64,000 nucleotides of DNA from positions 62,001 to 126,000 of the forward strand of contig NZ_JAIOAB010000008.1 in the NCBI RefSeq assembly GCF_019890635.1. The letters are read 5' to 3'. The position numbers were made by a program, and so were the translations under genes. The notes below the pieces were generated by a model that ran no database searches, was not told where the DNA came from, and saw nothing but the letters and a program-made list of their open reading frames with translations. Positions within the stretch are counted from its first letter, which is position 1. Each line of letters begins with the position of its first letter. Source of the DNA: Streptomyces sennicomposti (GTDB taxonomy: Bacteria; Actinomycetota; Actinomycetes; Streptomycetales; Streptomycetaceae). Shown here piece by piece: positions 36,983-46,249 of this stretch.

Positions 36983-37050
36983 CCGCGTCGAGCACCGACA
37001 CCACCGAGCACCGAGAACACAGAGAGCACCGAGCACCGAGCACCGAGCAA
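36983..37050. repeat. Imperfect 7-bp tandem repeats (GAGCACC) between two genes
   Basis: GAGCACC and close variants recur about eight times (three perfect copies in a row near 37024-37045) in the 88-bp gap before the PucR gene. The period is not a multiple of three, in keeping with non-coding sequence. It directly precedes the ribosome site AGGGGAA. Confidence 0.8.
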
Positions 37051-37065
37051 AAGGGGAACGTCGCC

Positions 37066-38673
37066 ATGACCATCTCCTCGGACCGCCCCCTGACCGCCCC
37101 GCAACTCCCCGCCGCCGTCCCGCGCCTGCCCGAACCCGCCCTGTCCGTACGGCAGGTGCTCGCCCTGGAACGGGTGCTCGCCGGCGAACCCGAGGTGGTG
37201 GCCGGAGCCGGCCGGCTCGACCAGCCGGTGCGCTGGGTGCACGTCGCCGAGGCGGCCGACGTCGGCGTGATGCTCAGCGGCGGCGAGATGGTGCTCACCA
37301 CCGGGGTGCTGCTCGCCGGCGACGAGGAGAAGCAGGCCGAGTACATCCGCTCCCTGCACCGGGCGGAGGCCGCGGCCGTCGTCCTCGGACTCGGCCGGGC
37401 CTTCCCCACCCCGCCGGAGGTGATGCGCCGGGCCGCCGAACGCTGCGGACTGCCCCTGGTGGTGCTGCACCGGCCGTTCCCCTTCGCGGAGTTGACCGAG
37501 GAGGTGCAGTCCCGGCTGGTGCGCCGCAAGTACGCCGCCGTCAGCCTGTCGGAGGCCGTACGCACCGCGCTCACCGCCCTCATCACTGCGGGCGCCCCGC
37601 TGCAGGCGCTGCTGGACGAGATCGCCCAGCACACCGCCTGCCCCGTCGTCGTCACCAACCTCGCCCACCGCGTCCTGGCCACGGCGGGGGAGCGGTCGGC
37701 GGTGGAGGACGTGCTGCGCGACTGGGAGCGCATCGCCCGGCAGGCCGGCGGCAGCGAGGGCGACGGCTGGATCCGCGCCGAACTCGGCGGGCGCGGCGAG
37801 CGATGGGGCCGGCTCGTGCTGTGCGGCCACCGCGGCGACACCGCCACCGGACGGCTGCTCGCCGACCGGGCCGCCGAGGCCCTCGTCCTGCACCGCATGC
37901 TCGGCGGCGCCGCCGGCCGCACCTGGGAGGAGCAGTCCGCGCAGAGCCTGCTCACCGACCTGGCCGGGGGCGCCGTACCGGCCCGGCAACTGCTGCCGAG
38001 GGCGCGGGCCGCCGGACTCCCGGTCAACCGGCGGGCGTTCGTGCCGCTGGTCGTCCACGACGCCGACCCCGCCGAAGTCGACCGGCTGCTGCGCCTGCTG
38101 GGACTGACCGGACTGGTCGCCGAACTCACCGAGGGCGTCACCGCCGTCCTGCTCAGCCTCGCCCGCGACCAGGACGCCGACGCCCTCGCCGGGCACTTCG
38201 CCGTCCGGCTGCGCGAGGCGCCCGCGGCGGCCGGGACGGTCGTCGCCGCCGCGGACGCCCGCACCTGCTGGGACGACGTGCCCGCCGGGCTGCGCGAGGC
38301 CCGGCACGTCGCCGACGCCGTCGCCGGGTCCGCCGCCGCCCTCGACCTGCCGCCCGTGGTCCGCCTCAGGGACGTCCATCTGCGCGGGCTGATCCGGCTG
38401 CTGCGCGAGAACCCGCATGTGCAGTCCTTCGCCGAACGGGAGCTGGACGGGCTGCTGTGCGACGCCGGACAGGACCTGCTGGACGTCCTGCGCACCTATC
38501 TCGCCACCGGCCGCAACAAGTCCCGCACCGCGCAGCTCCACCATGTCTCCCGGCCCGCGCTCTACCGCCGTCTGGAGGCCATACAGGGCCGCCTCAACGT
38601 GGACCTCGACGACTTCGAACAGGCCGCCTCCGTGCACATAGCCCTCCTCGCGCACGACGCGCAACAGCAGTGA
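37066..38673 (+). CDS. PucR-family transcriptional regulator
   Basis: 535 residues. The N-terminal PucR domain (about 20-140: LSVRQVLALERVLAGEPEVV, LDQPVRWVHVAEAADVGVML, GGEMVLTTGVLLAG) is followed by a central GAF/CdaR-like region, and the C-terminal PucR HTH_30 domain (LLDVLRTYLATGRNKSRTAQ, HVSRPALYRRLEAIQGRLNV, about 470-530). PucR-type proteins are activators or repressors of purine, hydantoin and amino-acid catabolism genes. Its place inside the cluster, between the two beta-ureidopropionases, points to local control; candidate sites are the palindrome at 34812 and the GTGACAC heptamers at 38701-38762. Confidence 0.9.
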   Translation: MTISSDRPLTAPQLPAAVPRLPEPALSVRQVLALERVLAGEPEVVAGAGRLDQPVRWVHVAEAADVGVMLSGGEMVLTTGVLLAGDEEKQAEYIRSLHRAEAAAVVLGLGRAFPTPPEVMRRAAERCGLPLVVLHRPFPFAELTEEVQSRLVRRKYAAVSLSEAVRTALTALITAGAPLQALLDEIAQHTACPVVVTNLAHRVLATAGERSAVEDVLRDWERIARQAGGSEGDGWIRAELGGRGERWGRLVLCGHRGDTATGRLLADRAAEALVLHRMLGGAAGRTWEEQSAQSLLTDLAGGAVPARQLLPRARAAGLPVNRRAFVPLVVHDADPAEVDRLLRLLGLTGLVAELTEGVTAVLLSLARDQDADALAGHFAVRLREAPAAAGTVVAAADARTCWDDVPAGLREARHVADAVAGSAAALDLPPVVRLRDVHLRGLIRLLRENPHVQSFAERELDGLLCDAGQDLLDVLRTYLATGRNKSRTAQLHHVSRPALYRRLEAIQGRLNVDLDDFEQAASVHIALLAHDAQQQ

Positions 38674-38700
38674 AACCCGCGACCACCTGGCGAAACACCG

Positions 38701-38762
38701 GTGACACAGGGGACGGGGCCGCAGTGACACGGTGACACGCCGCACCCCGGCGGACGTGACAC
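38701..38762. promoter_or_regulatory. Cluster of four GTGACAC heptamers
   Basis: GTGACAC occurs at 38701, 38724, 38732 and 38756, all in the same orientation, in the 159-bp gap after the PucR gene and before beta-ureidopropionase 2. The last copy overlaps GTGAC-ACCGTGCAC. Such repeats are good candidates for regulator binding upstream of a second promoter (possible -10 TACGCT at 38795-38800). Confidence 0.55.
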
Positions 38763-38832
38763 CGTGCACCTCGAAGCGGCCCCCACGCCTTCCCTACGCT
38801 CACCGCACACCGATCGAGCAGCGGAGGTCCCG

Positions 38833-39675
38833 ATGAGCCGAGTGATCCGAGCCGCCGTCTTCCAGACCGCCTGGACCGGCGACAAGGAGTCCATGATCCG
38901 CCGCCATGAGCAGGCGGTCCGCGACGCCGCCGCCCAGGGCGCCCAAGTCCTCTGCTTCCAGGAGCTCTTCTACGGCCCCTACTTCTGCCAGGTGCAGGAC
39001 CCCGCCTTCTACGAGTACGCCGAGCAGATCCCCGAGGGCCCGATCACCCGGCGCTTCCAGGCCCTCGCCCGCGAACTGGGGATCGTCCTCGTACTGCCGA
39101 TGTACGAGGAGGAGCAGCCCGGCGTCCTCTACAACACCGCCGCCGTCATCGACGCCGACGGCAGCTACCTCGGCAAGTACCGCAAGACCCACATCCCCCA
39201 AGTGCGGGGATTCTGGGAGAAGTTCTACTTCCGCCCCGGCAACAGCGGCTGGCCCGTCTTCGACACCGCCGTCGGCAAGGTCGGCGTCTACATCTGCTAC
39301 GACCGCCACTTCCCCGAGGGCTGGCGGGCGTTGGGCCTGGCCGGCGCCGAGATCGTCTTCAACCCGTCGGCCACCAGCCGGGGCCTGTCCGGCTACCTGT
39401 GGCAGCTGGAGCAGCCGGCCGCGGCCGCCGCCAACGAGTACTTCGTCGGCGCGATCAACCGCGTCGGCGTCGAGGACCTCGGCGACAACGACTTCTACGG
39501 CACGTCGTACTTCGTGGACCCGGAGGCGCAGTTCGTCGGCGAGGTGGCCGGCGACAAGGAGAGCGAACTGGTGGTGCGCGACCTGGACCTCGCCAAGCTC
39601 CGCGAGGTCCGCGACCGCTGGCAGTTCTACCGCGACCGCGCCCCGGGCACGTACGGCCCGCTGACCGCGCCGTAA
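38833..39675 (+). CDS. Beta-ureidopropionase/N-carbamoyl amidohydrolase, copy 2
   Basis: 280 residues from the ATG at 38833 (GGAGG upstream). It is aligned without gaps to copy 1 over most of its length and keeps the triad: Glu in CFQELFYGPYFCQVQ, Lys in YLGKYRKTHIPQ, Cys in VYICYDRHFPEGWR. Differences cluster in the mid region (YEYAEQIPEGPITRRFQ) and at VRGFWEKFYF, which could change substrate choice, for example hydantoin-derived N-carbamoyl amino acids instead of ureidopropionate. It is followed by dihydropyrimidinase 51 bp downstream, so this copy probably pairs with that enzyme. Confidence 0.9.
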   Translation: MSRVIRAAVFQTAWTGDKESMIRRHEQAVRDAAAQGAQVLCFQELFYGPYFCQVQDPAFYEYAEQIPEGPITRRFQALARELGIVLVLPMYEEEQPGVLYNTAAVIDADGSYLGKYRKTHIPQVRGFWEKFYFRPGNSGWPVFDTAVGKVGVYICYDRHFPEGWRALGLAGAEIVFNPSATSRGLSGYLWQLEQPAAAAANEYFVGAINRVGVEDLGDNDFYGTSYFVDPEAQFVGEVAGDKESELVVRDLDLAKLREVRDRWQFYRDRAPGTYGPLTAP

Positions 39676-39726
39676 CGGAACCCCGGCCACCGACGACTCC
39701 CAGCCGACGACGAACGAGAGGCCCTC

Positions 39727-41130
39727 ATGAGCCGCCGTACAGCCATCCGCGGCGGTCTCGTCATCACCGCATCCGACGAGATCCACGCCGACATCCTCAT
39801 CGAGGACGGCCGCATCGCCGCCCTCGCCGCCACCGGCACACCCGCCGCCGAGGCCTTCACCGCCGAGCACACCATCGACGCCACCGGGAAGTACGTGATC
39901 CCGGGCGGCGTGGACGGACACACCCACATGGAGATGCCGTTCGGCGGCACCTACGCCTCCGACACCTTCGAGACCGGCACCCGCGCCGCCGCCTGGGGCG
40001 GCACGACCACCATCGTGGACTTCGCCATCCAGTCCAAGGGCGGGGCCCTGCGCGAGGGCCTGGACGCCTGGCACGCCAAGGCCGAGGGCAACTGCGCCAT
40101 CGACTACGGCTTCCACATGATCGTCTCCGACGTCACCGAGGAGACGCTGAAGGAGATGGACCTCCTGGTGGAGGAGGGGGTGACCTCCTTCAAACAGTTC
40201 ATGGCGTACCCGGGCGTGTTCTACTCCGACGACGGGCAGATCCTGCGCGCCATGCAGCAGGCCGCCGGCAACGGCGGGCTGATCATGATGCACGCCGAGA
40301 ACGGCATCGCCATCGACGTCCTGGTCGAGCAGGCCCTCGCCCGCGGCGAGACCGACCCGCGTTACCACGGCGAGGTCCGCAAGGCCCTGCTGGAGGCCGA
40401 GGCCACCCACCGGGCGATCCGGCTCGCGCAGGTGGCGGGCGCGCCGCTGTACGTGGTGCACGTCTCGGCCCGCGAGGCGGTGGCCGAACTGGCCAGGGCG
40501 CGCGACGACGGGCTGCCCGTCTTCGGCGAGACCTGTCCGCAGTACCTGTTCCTGTCCACCGACAACCTCGCCGAACCCGGCTTCGAGGGCGCGAAATACG
40601 TGTGCAGCACACCCCTGCGCCCACAGGACCACCAGGCGGCCCTGTGGCAGGGGCTGAGGACCAACGACCTCCAGGTGGTCTCCACCGACCACTGCCCCTT
40701 CTGCTTCAGCGGCCAGAAGGAGCTGGGCCGCGGCGACTTCTCCAAGATCCCCAACGGGCTGCCGGGGGTGGAGAACCGTATGGACCTGCTCCACCAGGCC
40801 GTCGTGGACGGCCACATCTCGCGCCGCCGCTGGATCGAGATCGCCTGCGCCACCCCGGCCCGGATGTTCGGCCTCTACCCGAAGAAGGGCACCATCGCCC
40901 CCGGCGCCGACGCCGACGTGGTCGTCTACGACCCGCACGCCGAGCAGATCCTGTCCGCCGAGACCCACCACATGAACGTCGACTACTCGGCCTACGAGGG
41001 CCGGCGGATCACCGGCCGGGTGGAGACCGTGCTCTCGCGCGGCGAGGCCGTCGTCACCGAGCGGGAGTACACCGGACGCGCCGGCCACGGCGTCTACACC
41101 CCCCGCGCCACCTGCCAGTACCTCGACTAG
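39727..41130 (+). CDS. hydA: Dihydropyrimidinase/D-hydantoinase
   Basis: 467 residues. The cyclic amidohydrolase metal motifs are complete: DGHTHMEMPFGG, the carboxylated Lys in TSFKQFMAYPG, His in MMHAENG, His in YVVHVSAREA and Asp in STDHCPFCF. The enzyme opens dihydrouracil, dihydrothymine or 5-substituted hydantoins to N-carbamoyl amino acids, which the adjacent beta-ureidopropionase hydrolyses. It lies upstream of an LLM oxidoreductase with an 11-bp gap. No dihydropyrimidine dehydrogenase gene is in the window. Confidence 0.92.
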   Translation: MSRRTAIRGGLVITASDEIHADILIEDGRIAALAATGTPAAEAFTAEHTIDATGKYVIPGGVDGHTHMEMPFGGTYASDTFETGTRAAAWGGTTTIVDFAIQSKGGALREGLDAWHAKAEGNCAIDYGFHMIVSDVTEETLKEMDLLVEEGVTSFKQFMAYPGVFYSDDGQILRAMQQAAGNGGLIMMHAENGIAIDVLVEQALARGETDPRYHGEVRKALLEAEATHRAIRLAQVAGAPLYVVHVSAREAVAELARARDDGLPVFGETCPQYLFLSTDNLAEPGFEGAKYVCSTPLRPQDHQAALWQGLRTNDLQVVSTDHCPFCFSGQKELGRGDFSKIPNGLPGVENRMDLLHQAVVDGHISRRRWIEIACATPARMFGLYPKKGTIAPGADADVVVYDPHAEQILSAETHHMNVDYSAYEGRRITGRVETVLSRGEAVVTEREYTGRAGHGVYTPRATCQYLD

Positions 41131-41141
41131 GAGCGCCGCCC

Positions 41142-42164
41142 ATGGACTTCGGACTCGTCCTGCAGACCGACCCGCCGGCCTCGCGCGTCGTCGAGCTGAT
41201 GCAGCGCGCCGAACGCAACGGCTTCCGCTACGGCTGGACCTTCGACTCCGCCGTGCTGTGGCAGGAACCGTTCGTCATCTACAGCCAGATCCTCGCCCAG
41301 ACCGAGCGCCTGACGGTCGGCCCGATGGTCACCAACCCGGGCACCCGCACCTGGGAGGTCACCGCCTCCACCTTCGCCACCCTCAACGACATGTTCGGCA
41401 ACCGCACCGTCTGCGGCATCGGCCGCGGCGACTCCGCCATGCGCGTGGCCGGCCGCAAACCCAACACGCTCGCCCGGATCAGCGAGGCCATGAAGGTCAT
41501 CCGGGCCCTCGGCCGGGGCGAGGAGGCCGACCTCGGCGGCGGCGCGGTGGTGAAGTTCCCCTGGGTGCGGCCGGGCGCCCACCTCCCCGTCTGGATGGCC
41601 GCGTACGGGCCCAAGGCGCTGAAGATGACCGGCGAGGAGGCCGACGGTTTCATCCTCCAGCTCGCCGACCTCTATCTCACCGAGTACATGGTCAAGGCGG
41701 TCAAGGACGCCGCCGCGCAGGCCGGACGGGACCCGGCCGAGGTGACGATCTGCGTCGCCGCGCCCGCCTACGTCACCGCCGACGACTCGCCCGAGGCGCT
41801 CGCCCACGCCCGCGAGCAGTGCCGCTGGTTCGGCGGCATGGTCGGCAACCACGTCGCCGACCTCGTCTCCCGCTACGGCGAGCACTCGGCCGCCGTGCCC
41901 GACGAACTGACCGCGTACATCAAGGCCCGCCAGGGCTACGACTACGCCCACCACGGGCGCAGCGGCAACCCGGACACCCAGTTCGTGCCCGACGAGATCG
42001 TCGACCGGTTCTGCCTGATCGGACCGGTCGAGGCGCACATCGAGAAGCTGACCGCGCTGCGCGAGCTGGGTGTGGACCAGTTCGCCGTGTACGCCATGCA
42101 CGACGCGCGCGAAGCAGTGATCGACGCGTACGGCCGCGAGGTCATTCCCGTCGTCAACCCCTGA
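41142..42164 (+). CDS. LLM-class F420-dependent oxidoreductase (TIGR03842-like)
   Basis: 340 residues, start ATG 41142 eleven bases after the hydantoinase stop, with GGAG at the overlap. Luciferase-like TIM-barrel features: MDFGLVLQTDPPASRVVELM, GPMVTNPGTRTWEVTASTFA, CGIGRGDSAMRVAGRKP, PVWMAAYGPKALKMTGEEADGF split over about residues 135-165. The family known as TIGR03842 is found next to dihydropyrimidinase genes, as here. It uses F420 or flavin; its reaction is unknown. It might supply the reductive or oxidative step that the cluster otherwise lacks. Confidence 0.85.
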   Translation: MDFGLVLQTDPPASRVVELMQRAERNGFRYGWTFDSAVLWQEPFVIYSQILAQTERLTVGPMVTNPGTRTWEVTASTFATLNDMFGNRTVCGIGRGDSAMRVAGRKPNTLARISEAMKVIRALGRGEEADLGGGAVVKFPWVRPGAHLPVWMAAYGPKALKMTGEEADGFILQLADLYLTEYMVKAVKDAAAQAGRDPAEVTICVAAPAYVTADDSPEALAHAREQCRWFGGMVGNHVADLVSRYGEHSAAVPDELTAYIKARQGYDYAHHGRSGNPDTQFVPDEIVDRFCLIGPVEAHIEKLTALRELGVDQFAVYAMHDAREAVIDAYGREVIPVVNP

Positions 42165-42194
42165 ACCACCGGTCCCGATCCGATTGGGCTGCCC

Positions 42195-43727
<1,533 letters not shown>

Positions 43728-43755
43728 CCGGCGGACTCGGCGAAGCGCGGCCGGA

Positions 43756-43793
43756 GGAGGCGGTGACCCTGAGGACGGAGGGCCACCGCCTCC
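43756..43793 (+). terminator. Hairpin terminator of the catabolic cluster
   Basis: Arms GGAGGCGGTG / CACCGCCTCC (10 bp) continued by CCCT / AGGG after one mismatch, loop of eight bases; 28 bases after the permease stop. Confidence 0.82.
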
Positions 43794-43888
43794 CCGCACG
43801 TCCCGCCCGGCCCGGGGCCGCACGGCCGAGCCCCGTGCCGGGCCGTACGGCCGACACAGGTCCCGTACCGGAACCTCAGCCCTGGCCC

Positions 43889-44584
43889 TCAGCCCTGGGT
43901 CTGCCCCAGCGCGGCCACGGCCTCCTTGGCGGCCTTGATGGCGCCCTTGTTGATCTCGTCGGTGTCCGGCGCCTTCTTCGTCTCGAAGTCGCTGCCGTTG
44001 TACGTGACCACCACCAGCGCGTTCGCGACGCGCGCCAGCACCACGCCCTCCCGGGTCTGCTGCTTGTCCTCGGTGGTCAGGTTCACCACCGAGTACGCCT
44101 CGTCGCCGAGCCCGGGGACCGCCCCGCCGCCGCTCTTCTCGGCGGTGCGCTGCTGATAGGAGGTGCGCGCCGCGTCCGTGGTCCGCATGATCTCGAACGA
44201 CACGTCGAGCCAGCGGTAGTCGTAGCCCTTGAGCGCGTTCCACGAGCAGGTGCGGCGCACCTTCTCGTCGGTCGACGGGATCTCCTTGCCCGCCGACTTC
44301 GCCCCCGGCACCAGGGAGGTGACGGTCTTGGCGGCGACGGCCGCGCACGGCTGCGGCGCGGACGCGTAGACCGGGGCCGCCGCGCTCGCCGAGGGCGCGC
44401 CGCTGGGACCGGCGCCGGCCGACGACGAGGCGTCGGCCGTCCGGGTCTCCTGCGCGGCGGCCCGCCCGCCGTCGGCCGGCGACGCCGCGAACGGCCCGGA
44501 CGTCAGCGCCCACCCCGTGCAGGCGAGGACGAGGACCGGGCTGAGCCGCGCGGTGAGCGCGAGCGGCAGGGGGAATTCACGCAC
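43889..44584 (-). CDS. Putative lipoprotein, DUF3558-like
   Basis: 231 residues from GTG 44584 (GAGAAG upstream). Signal peptide with lipobox VLAC (LALTARLSPVLVLACTG, Cys at about residue 22), a Ser/Ala/Pro-rich linker (about 40-75), then a domain with two Cys likely paired (PQPCAAVAAKTVTSLVPGAK ... VRRTCSWNAL) and EAYSVVNLTTEDKQQTREGV. The layout fits DUF3558-type surface lipoproteins of actinobacteria, function unknown. An ATG at 44656 in frame lengthens it without a signal sequence and is rejected. Confidence 0.75.
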   Translation of the reverse strand: MREFPLPLALTARLSPVLVLACTGWALTSGPFAASPADGGRAAAQETRTADASSSAGAGPSGAPSASAAAPVYASAPQPCAAVAAKTVTSLVPGAKSAGKEIPSTDEKVRRTCSWNALKGYDYRWLDVSFEIMRTTDAARTSYQQRTAEKSGGGAVPGLGDEAYSVVNLTTEDKQQTREGVVLARVANALVVVTYNGSDFETKKAPDTDEINKGAIKAAKEAVAALGQTQG

Positions 44585-44598
44585 GGCGCACTTCTCGT

Positions 44599-45081
44599 GT
44601 GGGGGACGGACGAAGCGGAGGGCGTCCACACTGTGGACGGTGGACGCCAGTGTCACACGAGTACCTGTGGGGCGGAAGTGCCAACTCGCTCCGTACCCGG
44701 ACGATCACGCGCCCCCGCCGCCGAAGCGAAGTTCGTCCCCCTGTGTCCGGCGGGCGGACCCGTCCCGCGCGCTCGCGGCGGGGCGCGGACCTCGATGTCC
44801 TCAGCAACGGTGCCATCGGCACCGAGGACTCGGCCGACGCCTTCCTCGGCAGCTACACCGCCAAGGGGCGGATCGAGTCGATCGACAAGAAGGAAGGGAC
44901 GGTGACACTGCATTTCACCGCCCAGAACCAGTCCGACTGGAATTCCGCGACGCACCTCATTCCGCGTTCGATCAACCCCTTCGTCGAAAGCACCTTCGGC
45001 GCCGCCGTGCACGAGAGTTTCTCCTGGGAAGAGAAATGGCCGCTCTACAAATGCGTGAGCTATTCGGAATGGCTCCAGTAA
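44599..45081 (+). pseudogene. 3' fragment of a secreted/cell-surface protein gene
   Basis: Only the last about 98 codons (from 44783) look like protein: GADLDVLSNGAIGTEDSADA, SYTAKGRIESIDKKEGTVTL, FTAQNQSDWNSATHLIPRSI, FSWEEKWPLYKC. The preceding 60 codons are Arg/Ser/Pro-rich and overlap the promoter region of the divergent lipoprotein gene, so the true N-terminus seems lost. Codon use at the 3' end is less GC-extreme than its neighbours (AAA, ATT, GAA, TAT), hinting at acquired DNA. It ends in a strong terminator, showing that the 3' end of a real gene survives. Confidence 0.65.
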
Positions 45082-45097
45082 CCGCTTGACCGGGGTT

Positions 45098-45127
45098 CGG
45101 GGGGAGCCCCGCCACGGGCTCCCCCCG
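45098..45127 (+). terminator. Strong hairpin terminator
   Basis: 12-bp perfect arms CGGGGGGAGCCC / GGGCTCCCCCCG, six-base loop, 17 bases after the truncated gene and 22 bases before the next start. Confidence 0.88.
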
Positions 45128-45148
45128 ATTCGTCAGTAGTGTGAGGGC

Positions 45149-45598
45149 GTGTTGAAAAACATCCTTGGATTCTGCCGGAGAGCCGGCGCGATCGTTGTTC
45201 CGCTTCTCCTGCTGGCCGCCTGTGCCGGGGAGCAGACCTCGAAGGCGACGGTCGCGGACGTCGTCGGCGACTGGCGGGCTTCGGACGGGGAGCAGATCTC
45301 CCTGACCGGCGACCACCGCTTCACCTCGCGCAACCTGGGGGAGAAGAGCGCCGAGTGCCCTTCCGGTGAGAACAGCGGCACCTGGGGTTTCTACGTAGAA
45401 GACGGCAAGAGCGATGCCGTGGTGTCGCAGAAGGCGACTTCCGGCGACTGGATCGGGCTGTCGTTCAAGAGCGATGACCGGCAGGAGTTCTCCTGCTTCG
45501 TGGATCTGGTCGTCGTGGACGGAGGCAAGACCCTGTGCGAGACCGAGGATCCGGACAGCCTCTGCGGCCTCGGCGTCCGCCTCACCCGGAAGGAATGA
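45149..45598 (+). CDS. Small putative lipoprotein
   Basis: 149 residues from GTG 45149 (GTGAGGG just upstream). The signal peptide VLKNILGFCRRAGAIVVPL ends in lipobox LAAC (Cys at about residue 25). The mature part (VVGDWRASDGEQISLTGDHR, GTWGFYVEDGKSDAVV, FSCFVDLVVVDGGKTLC, GLGVRLTRKE) resembles small beta-sandwich lipocalin-like secreted proteins; four Cys could form disulfides. No named family is recognised. The N-terminal codons (AAA, AAC, ATT, TTC) are unusually AT-rich for this genome, as for the fragment before it, suggesting one acquired block. Confidence 0.75.
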   Translation: MLKNILGFCRRAGAIVVPLLLLAACAGEQTSKATVADVVGDWRASDGEQISLTGDHRFTSRNLGEKSAECPSGENSGTWGFYVEDGKSDAVVSQKATSGDWIGLSFKSDDRQEFSCFVDLVVVDGGKTLCETEDPDSLCGLGVRLTRKE

Positions 45599-45741
45599 GG
45601 CGGCAGGCTTCGCGATCCTCGACCGAGCCGGCCGGACGCAGGGCGGGGACGACGGCTGCTGCGCGGCCGGGTGTATGGCTGTAACCACGACGACACCCAT
45701 CCTGGTCCAGTGCCGCACCAGACTAGAGGTACGCCGCGCTC

Positions 45742-46110
45742 GTGGGCGGCCCGCTGGACGGGCTGCTGCTCGACATCACCGGCTGGCGGCCGGAAGAGAC
45801 AGACGACGGCGTCGCCTTGCTGACCGAGCTGGGCCGGTGGCCGGGCGGTCGGGCACTGTACGACCCGGCCCCAGGCGAACCGTGTCCTGTCGGCCCTGGG
45901 TGTGCGGACGGGCCGACCGGTCAGGAGAAGCGGGCGGCCACCGCCGACGCCCGCTGCAAGCAGCGCACCGGCTACGTCCGCGCGGTGCACGCCGTCGACG
46001 TACGCGTCCAGACCCGTCTCGTCGCCGGGCACCGAGGGGAGCTGGAGCGACAGCGCGCACGCGTCCGGGAAGCGGTCCGCACCGCGCGCGCAGTCCTGGA
46101 GTCGCGGTGA
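45742..46110 (+). CDS. Small hypothetical protein, possibly a mobile-element remnant
   Basis: 122 residues from GTG 45742 with AGAGGT about eleven bases upstream. The start GGPLDGLLLDITGWRPEETD and GGRALYDPAPGEP recall short Streptomyces proteins that occur in phage-like clusters; the C-terminus is a basic helix (RGELERQRARVREAVRTARA). There is no second phage gene nearby, so this would be a lone remnant. Coding support is moderate. Confidence 0.5.
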   Translation: MGGPLDGLLLDITGWRPEETDDGVALLTELGRWPGGRALYDPAPGEPCPVGPGCADGPTGQEKRAATADARCKQRTGYVRAVHAVDVRVQTRLVAGHRGELERQRARVREAVRTARAVLESR

Positions 46111-46249
46111 CCGACGGCGCGCACCGCGCGCACCGCGGACCGCCCGGAGCGTCGGCGTCCGCTCCCCGGACCTGGGTAGGTACGTGCGCACCGGGCGAGA
46201 CACGCGGACACCCGGCCGCGGCCACGACACGCGAACCCCGAGGTGACAG

